A stretch of DNA of 10,086 nt, from positions 20,232 to 30,317 of the forward strand of contig NW_004191869.1 of NCBI RefSeq assembly GCF_000330505.1. The letters run 5' to 3'. The notes beneath the pieces were generated by a model. That model did no database searches and was not told the DNA's origin. It saw nothing but the letters and a program-made list of their open reading frames with translations. Positions 6,247 through 10,086 of the stretch are shown here, in pieces; the first letter of the stretch is position 1; each line of letters begins with the position of its first letter. The position numbers and the translations under genes were made by a program. This stretch comes from Entamoeba invadens IP1. Lineage: Eukaryota > Evosea > Mastigamoebida > Endamoebidae.

Positions 6247-6312
6247 ATGTTATCTCCGAATGATAAAAACTCCGCTTTTGTGAATGAAATTCAACAAAAC
6301 GAAAACTTATAA
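6247..6312 (+). other. Short upstream ORF before the TMK gene (21 codons)
   Basis: ATG at 6247 opens a 21-codon frame that starts MLSPNDKNSAFVNEI and ends at TAA 6310-6312. It is in the same frame as the main gene and stops 9 bases before its ATG. Its base composition is coding-like, unlike the A/T spacer just upstream. If the transcript begins before 6247, this uORF could limit translation of the kinase. If transcription starts after it, as the short 5' leaders of Entamoeba allow, it is irrelevant. A lost N-terminal extension is another reading. Confidence 0.35.
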
Positions 6313-6321
6313 ATCAGAGAA

Positions 6322-9300
6322 ATGATTTCCACTTTTCTATTTCTTCTCATTCAAAATGCATTGAGTGTCGTCTGCCAATTATCTTCTTCACAAAACGAAA
6401 TAGACGAAAGTTGTCAGATCCTCAGTGCATCATTCACAACACAAAATCTGACAATTAAAAACGAAACTACAATATCCGTCTCAGATTCATTGACTTTTCA
6501 GAGTAACTCCTTTTTGTGTATGAAGGATAACACTACACTGAAAATAATCAACAATCTTCTTTTTTATTTTTCTATAGCTGAATTATCACGTGATTCAAAA
6601 CTTATTACCAAAACTATAGAAATGCACAAAACGCAAATTACACAAAATGGAAATGCCCAATTGAACGTTACGGGACAACTTCTGGTATATGACAACTCTC
6701 TGATACTTTTATTCGACAAAACGAACATTTTTTCTTCTTTGACAATTTTGTCCTCTTCAAATATTTCAATGATGCAAAACACGAATTTATTTGTCGAAAC
6801 AACTTTTCAATTAAAAGACAATGCCTTTCTCAGGATCTTTGAATTTTCTAAAGTAGTTGCTAATTATTTGGAAGTGTTACAAAACGGAAATATAGAAAGT
6901 TATACCACAAGTTCGATTGTTATTTTAAATTCAACTGTAATTCAAAACAGTGGGCAGATAACACTCCAAAACGATTCTTCACTTTATATAGAGCAGATTT
7001 TGACAATAGAAAGCGACTCCAAATTCTCAATTTATGACTTTGCATATGGAAAAATCGGGAATTACACTTTGGTAAGAGATAATGGAATACTTGTTATATC
7101 TAACAATAACTATTTTCAATTTAATATCGTTGAAATAACCGAAAATGGGATTCTTTTAGTTGATAAAAAAGGGACATTTCATTCAAAAATGCTTTTATGT
7201 AAAAATGTGACTATTGAAGTGAGAAATCATTCACTAATCAACACAATAACAACTAAAATAGATTCAGACACAATTATTTATACAAACAAAATAGCAGGAG
7301 AGTCTCCTCTTTTTATAGTTCACACAATCGCTGAAATACAAAATTTTTCAATTCAAAACGAAAACACCGACTTTTTCGACTTGATGTATTCAAAAGAGGA
7401 AATCACAATAGAAAGTGAACAACTCCCCAAAAATACATTTTTAATGATGAACAAAACTCTATTAAGGTATGGACTACATAATGAATTATTTTGCCATTTA
7501 GAAAATGAAGATGTTAAAAATCGATTATATATAGAGAACTATTGTCCCTGTAATATTGATAATTGTTATATAGCACCTGTTGGAGGAGACGACTGTGTCT
7601 TTGTGAATATAACTAATGACGAGGAGAAAAATACAGAAAATGAAAATGAGAGTTTGCCTTCCCTTCCAAATATCATTCGCCTATCAAAATATACTTTTTA
7701 CATCGGTCACAAACAGTTTATACATTTTCATATAACTTCAAATATTATGAATGCGACAGATATCAATTTCTTTAATATTTCAATGTCAGCGAAAGTGTTA
7801 ATTACATCACAAACTCCATTTAAAATACATTCCTTGGGTTTAAGCGAAAGCGTTTTGTGTACTATTGGAGTTATAGAAAGTGGTACATTCAAATGTATAG
7901 AGTATCTCTATAATATTAATATTAATAACAATACTAATATTAATACTGGTTATTGTGTGAATGGAAGTATTGATAAGATCACAAACTTGTGTGAACACTG
8001 TATTATATCTAATTGCGAGAAGTGTACAATTGAGAAGTGTGTCTCGTGTAGTACCAATTATTCCCTTGACATATCATCAGGAGAATGTGTAGAAGACAAT
8101 CATTGTTTATACTTTGGAAAGAATCGTTGTTTAAAATGTGAGGAGGGGTATTCCATTGTCGATGGAATATGTCAAGTGAATAAAGACATGTGCGTAGTAA
8201 AAAGTTTTGGTATTTGCTTGAAGTGTATAAACAATTTGCAATTGTCACAATCACACATATGCATTTTAAGGTCTTCTTTAATTGAAGAAAATGAAAATGA
8301 AGTTCCATGTGGAAAAGGATTTTATAAAGAAAACAGTGTGTGTATTTCTTGTAATGAAAAGTTTCCCAATTGCACACTTTGTGACTTCAAACGGTGTTAT
8401 TCGTGTGAAGAGAATTACAAGTTATATGAGTCAAAGTGTATTAATATGAATTGTACTGCCGATTTTAGTACGAAAACAGACCAAAATGGACTCTGTCATC
8501 GTGTCATACAAAACTGCTTCAGAATTGTTAATGGCATTTGTGTTGAGTGTGAAGACAATTTTCAAATGTCGCGATATAACACTTGTGTAGAGTCTCTTAT
8601 AAGCAACTGTAAAGTGTCATCCTCGTCAAGTGTATGTCTGAGATGTACAAACAATTACTTTCTTGATACTACAAATAAGAGAAGTACTCAATTAAATTCA
8701 AATCACAATGAACGGAACTGTCTGAAGTGTCCATTTCAATGTTCTGAGTGTATGTACAACAATTCATTCTGTTTAAAATGCTCTTCTGGATATTATTTAT
8801 CTGATCACCAATGCGTTTCCAATTTAGAATTAAAGGCGAAATGTAAGGATTACGCTTCCTCGGGTAATTGGTGTTATGAATGTAGCGATGGGTATTATCA
8901 TCATGGTGTAGACTGTCATCCGTGCAACCAAAAGTGTTCTACATGTGTTCTTGCAGACACGTGTATTGTATGTAATACGACCAATTTCATGTCATCAAGT
9001 GGGGAATGCCTTCCTCAGAGTTTAATAGTTGGGTGTAAAGTAGAAGTGACACAAAGTGGGTGTTCTCTTTGTAGTGATGGTTATTATTTATATAAAACAA
9101 ATCAGTGTAAAAGTTGTTCTTCACAATGTAAGCAGTGTTCCAACGCGAATTTGTGTGAGTCTTGTTTTGCGACGTTTGTATTAAAGAATGGGAAGTGTGT
9201 GTTTTATAAAACCATTCAAAATTGTATTGAAGAGAAGAATTCGAAGTGTGAGAAATGCAAATTGTTGAATAAAGTGAACTCCAAAGGAGACTCTTGTAAT

Positions 9301-10086
9301 GATATATCATACTTATTCATGTCTCTGGTTTTTATAGCTCTTCTTCTCATCTTTTTCGCGTGTGTTTTTATCGCGACATCCATTGGAATTCGTTTTATTA
9401 TAAGAAAGAAGCAACTCAAGACTATGAAATTAAATAAGCGCATTTTCTTACTAAAATTCACAAAACATAAATTCCAAACTATTTGTAAGGGGGTGGGTGT
9501 CAACGTGAAAGAAATCGATTTCAACGAGGGCAGCGAGGAAGACGGAATTGATGTCAAAAAAGAAACGACGAAATTTTTGTATGTCGTGAATTTAAAAGGA
9601 AAGAAGAAGTCGTTTGAAATTGGTATTAAAAGTGCAAATGAGAGTTATAAGATCAAGATATGTCCAACACACTTCGATTTAGAGAAAGGCGAGTGTTGTC
9701 AAATCGAAGTCCAAGTTAAGCCGAAATACACGTGTAACATTTCCGATGTTCTCTTAGTCGGTGTTGTTGATAAGACGAAACAAAAAGTTTTTAAAGAGGC
9801 AGACCCACCACTTCCCAAAGTTCATCACTTTAAAAACATTTCATTGCCGGACAACATCGAAACACCGAAAAGTACTCAAACGGCAGAAGACGGCATTTTC
9901 ATACACACAAAATCAAAACGGACGCATTCTTCATTAGACTTTACGAAGGATACAATACCAAGAAAATCAATTGAAATGCATTTGGAGAATCACTTCTCTC
10001 TACACAACTATGGATTCATTTCTCTCTCTGAAATCCCATTTTACGCTCGAACCAAAATTACTACAAAACTCGATCCTAACGAATAC
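6322..10086 (+). CDS. Transmembrane receptor kinase (TMK family), partial, kinase domain beyond window
   Basis: The frame has 1255 codons, no stop, and runs off the window. The ATG at 6322 is chosen because TAA lies in frame just upstream and MISTFLFLLIQNALSVVC is a good signal peptide. Residues 19-530 are rich in short beta strands and carry about eighteen N-x-S/T sequons, suggesting a glycosylated beta-solenoid-like fold. Residues 545-992 hold 22 CxxC motifs in furin/EGF-like units such as CSSGYYL and CSDGYYL. One transmembrane helix (997-1023) is followed by basic IRKKQLKTMKLNKR. The cytoplasmic part has a beta-rich module (1083-1150), then the TTKLDPNEY segment that in Entamoeba TMKs directly precedes the glycine-rich loop. 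The kinase domain is therefore expected just downstream but is not seen. The role would be surface sensing and Ser/Thr or Tyr phosphorylation; the ligand is unknown. Confidence 0.85.
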   Translation, partial: MISTFLFLLIQNALSVVCQLSSSQNEIDESCQILSASFTTQNLTIKNETTISVSDSLTFQSNSFLCMKDNTTLKIINNLLFYFSIAELSRDSKLITKTIEMHKTQITQNGNAQLNVTGQLLVYDNSLILLFDKTNIFSSLTILSSSNISMMQNTNLFVETTFQLKDNAFLRIFEFSKVVANYLEVLQNGNIESYTTSSIVILNSTVIQNSGQITLQNDSSLYIEQILTIESDSKFSIYDFAYGKIGNYTLVRDNGILVISNNNYFQFNIVEITENGILLVDKKGTFHSKMLLCKNVTIEVRNHSLINTITTKIDSDTIIYTNKIAGESPLFIVHTIAEIQNFSIQNENTDFFDLMYSKEEITIESEQLPKNTFLMMNKTLLRYGLHNELFCHLENEDVKNRLYIENYCPCNIDNCYIAPVGGDDCVFVNITNDEEKNTENENESLPSLPNIIRLSKYTFYIGHKQFIHFHITSNIMNATDINFFNISMSAKVLITSQTPFKIHSLGLSESVLCTIGVIESGTFKCIEYLYNININNNTNINTGYCVNGSIDKITNLCEHCIISNCEKCTIEKCVSCSTNYSLDISSGECVEDNHCLYFGKNRCLKCEEGYSIVDGICQVNKDMCVVKSFGICLKCINNLQLSQSHICILRSSLIEENENEVPCGKGFYKENSVCISCNEKFPNCTLCDFKRCYSCEENYKLYESKCINMNCTADFSTKTDQNGLCHRVIQNCFRIVNGICVECEDNFQMSRYNTCVESLISNCKVSSSSSVCLRCTNNYFLDTTNKRSTQLNSNHNERNCLKCPFQCSECMYNNSFCLKCSSGYYLSDHQCVSNLELKAKCKDYASSGNWCYECSDGYYHHGVDCHPCNQKCSTCVLADTCIVCNTTNFMSSSGECLPQSLIVGCKVEVTQSGCSLCSDGYYLYKTNQCKSCSSQCKQCSNANLCESCFATFVLKNGKCVFYKTIQNCIEEKNSKCEKCKLLNKVNSKGDSCNDISYLFMSLVFIALLLIFFACVFIATSIGIRFIIRKKQLKTMKLNKRIFLLKFTKHKFQTICKGVGVNVKEIDFNEGSEEDGIDVKKETTKFLYVVNLKGKKKSFEIGIKSANESYKIKICPTHFDLEKGECCQIEVQVKPKYTCNISDVLLVGVVDKTKQKVFKEADPPLPKVHHFKNISLPDNIETPKSTQTAEDGIFIHTKSKRTHSSLDFTKDTIPRKSIEMHLENHFSLHNYGFISLSEIPFYARTKITTKLDPNEY

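Noticed and set aside
6564..6782. 72-codon minus-strand frame with a hydrophobic stretch
   Set aside because: It is antisense to the beta-rich TMK ectodomain; the hydrophobic run follows from the complement.
8009..9557. Minus-strand open frames (8009-8377, 8987-9310, 9216-9557)
   Set aside because: They lie opposite the continuous TMK frame with its regular CxxC motifs and transmembrane helix, and have no recognisable domain of their own.

Overview
The window looks like nuclear DNA of an Entamoeba species. The intergenic DNA is extremely AT-rich, the open frames have no visible introns, and two gene families point to this genus. One is a BspA-like leucine-rich-repeat protein with the characteristic Entamoeba N-terminal cap. 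The other is a transmembrane receptor kinase (TMK) with a CxxC-rich ectodomain. Two elements with terminal inverted repeats suggest a species rich in DNA transposons, such as E. invadens or E. moshkovskii, rather than E. histolytica. The species call is an inference from established knowledge of these genomes, not from a database match.

Positions 1-3243 hold no intact gene. Element A (1-1394) is bounded by perfect 159-bp inverted repeats and has a non-coding AT-rich interior. A short spacer follows, with a nested GC-rich inverted repeat (1467-1574) and a cluster of TCACTGTGA repeats (1787-1936). Element B (2108-2919) has 49-bp inverted repeats that are 82% identical, TA dinucleotides at both ends, and a decayed reading frame inside. 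It resembles a Tc1/mariner-type element.

Three gene loci follow, all on the + strand. Positions 3244-3993 encode a 249-residue protein with two RRM-like segments, a CCHC zinc knuckle and a Lys/Glu-rich tail, so it probably binds RNA. Positions 4455-5769 are a BspA-like LRR gene whose frame is broken around 5200-5260, so it is a pseudogene, a gene with an unusual intron, or an assembly error. Positions 6322 to the window end are a 1255-codon open frame without a stop: signal peptide, beta-rich glycosylated segment, Cys-rich CxxC segment, transmembrane helix, and a cytoplasmic region that ends where the kinase domain would be expected to start.

The LRR and TMK families are both linked to the cell surface or signalling in Entamoeba, but nothing in the sequence shows that these neighbours work together. 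The genes are separated by 340-560 bp of AT-rich spacer, so each is probably transcribed on its own.
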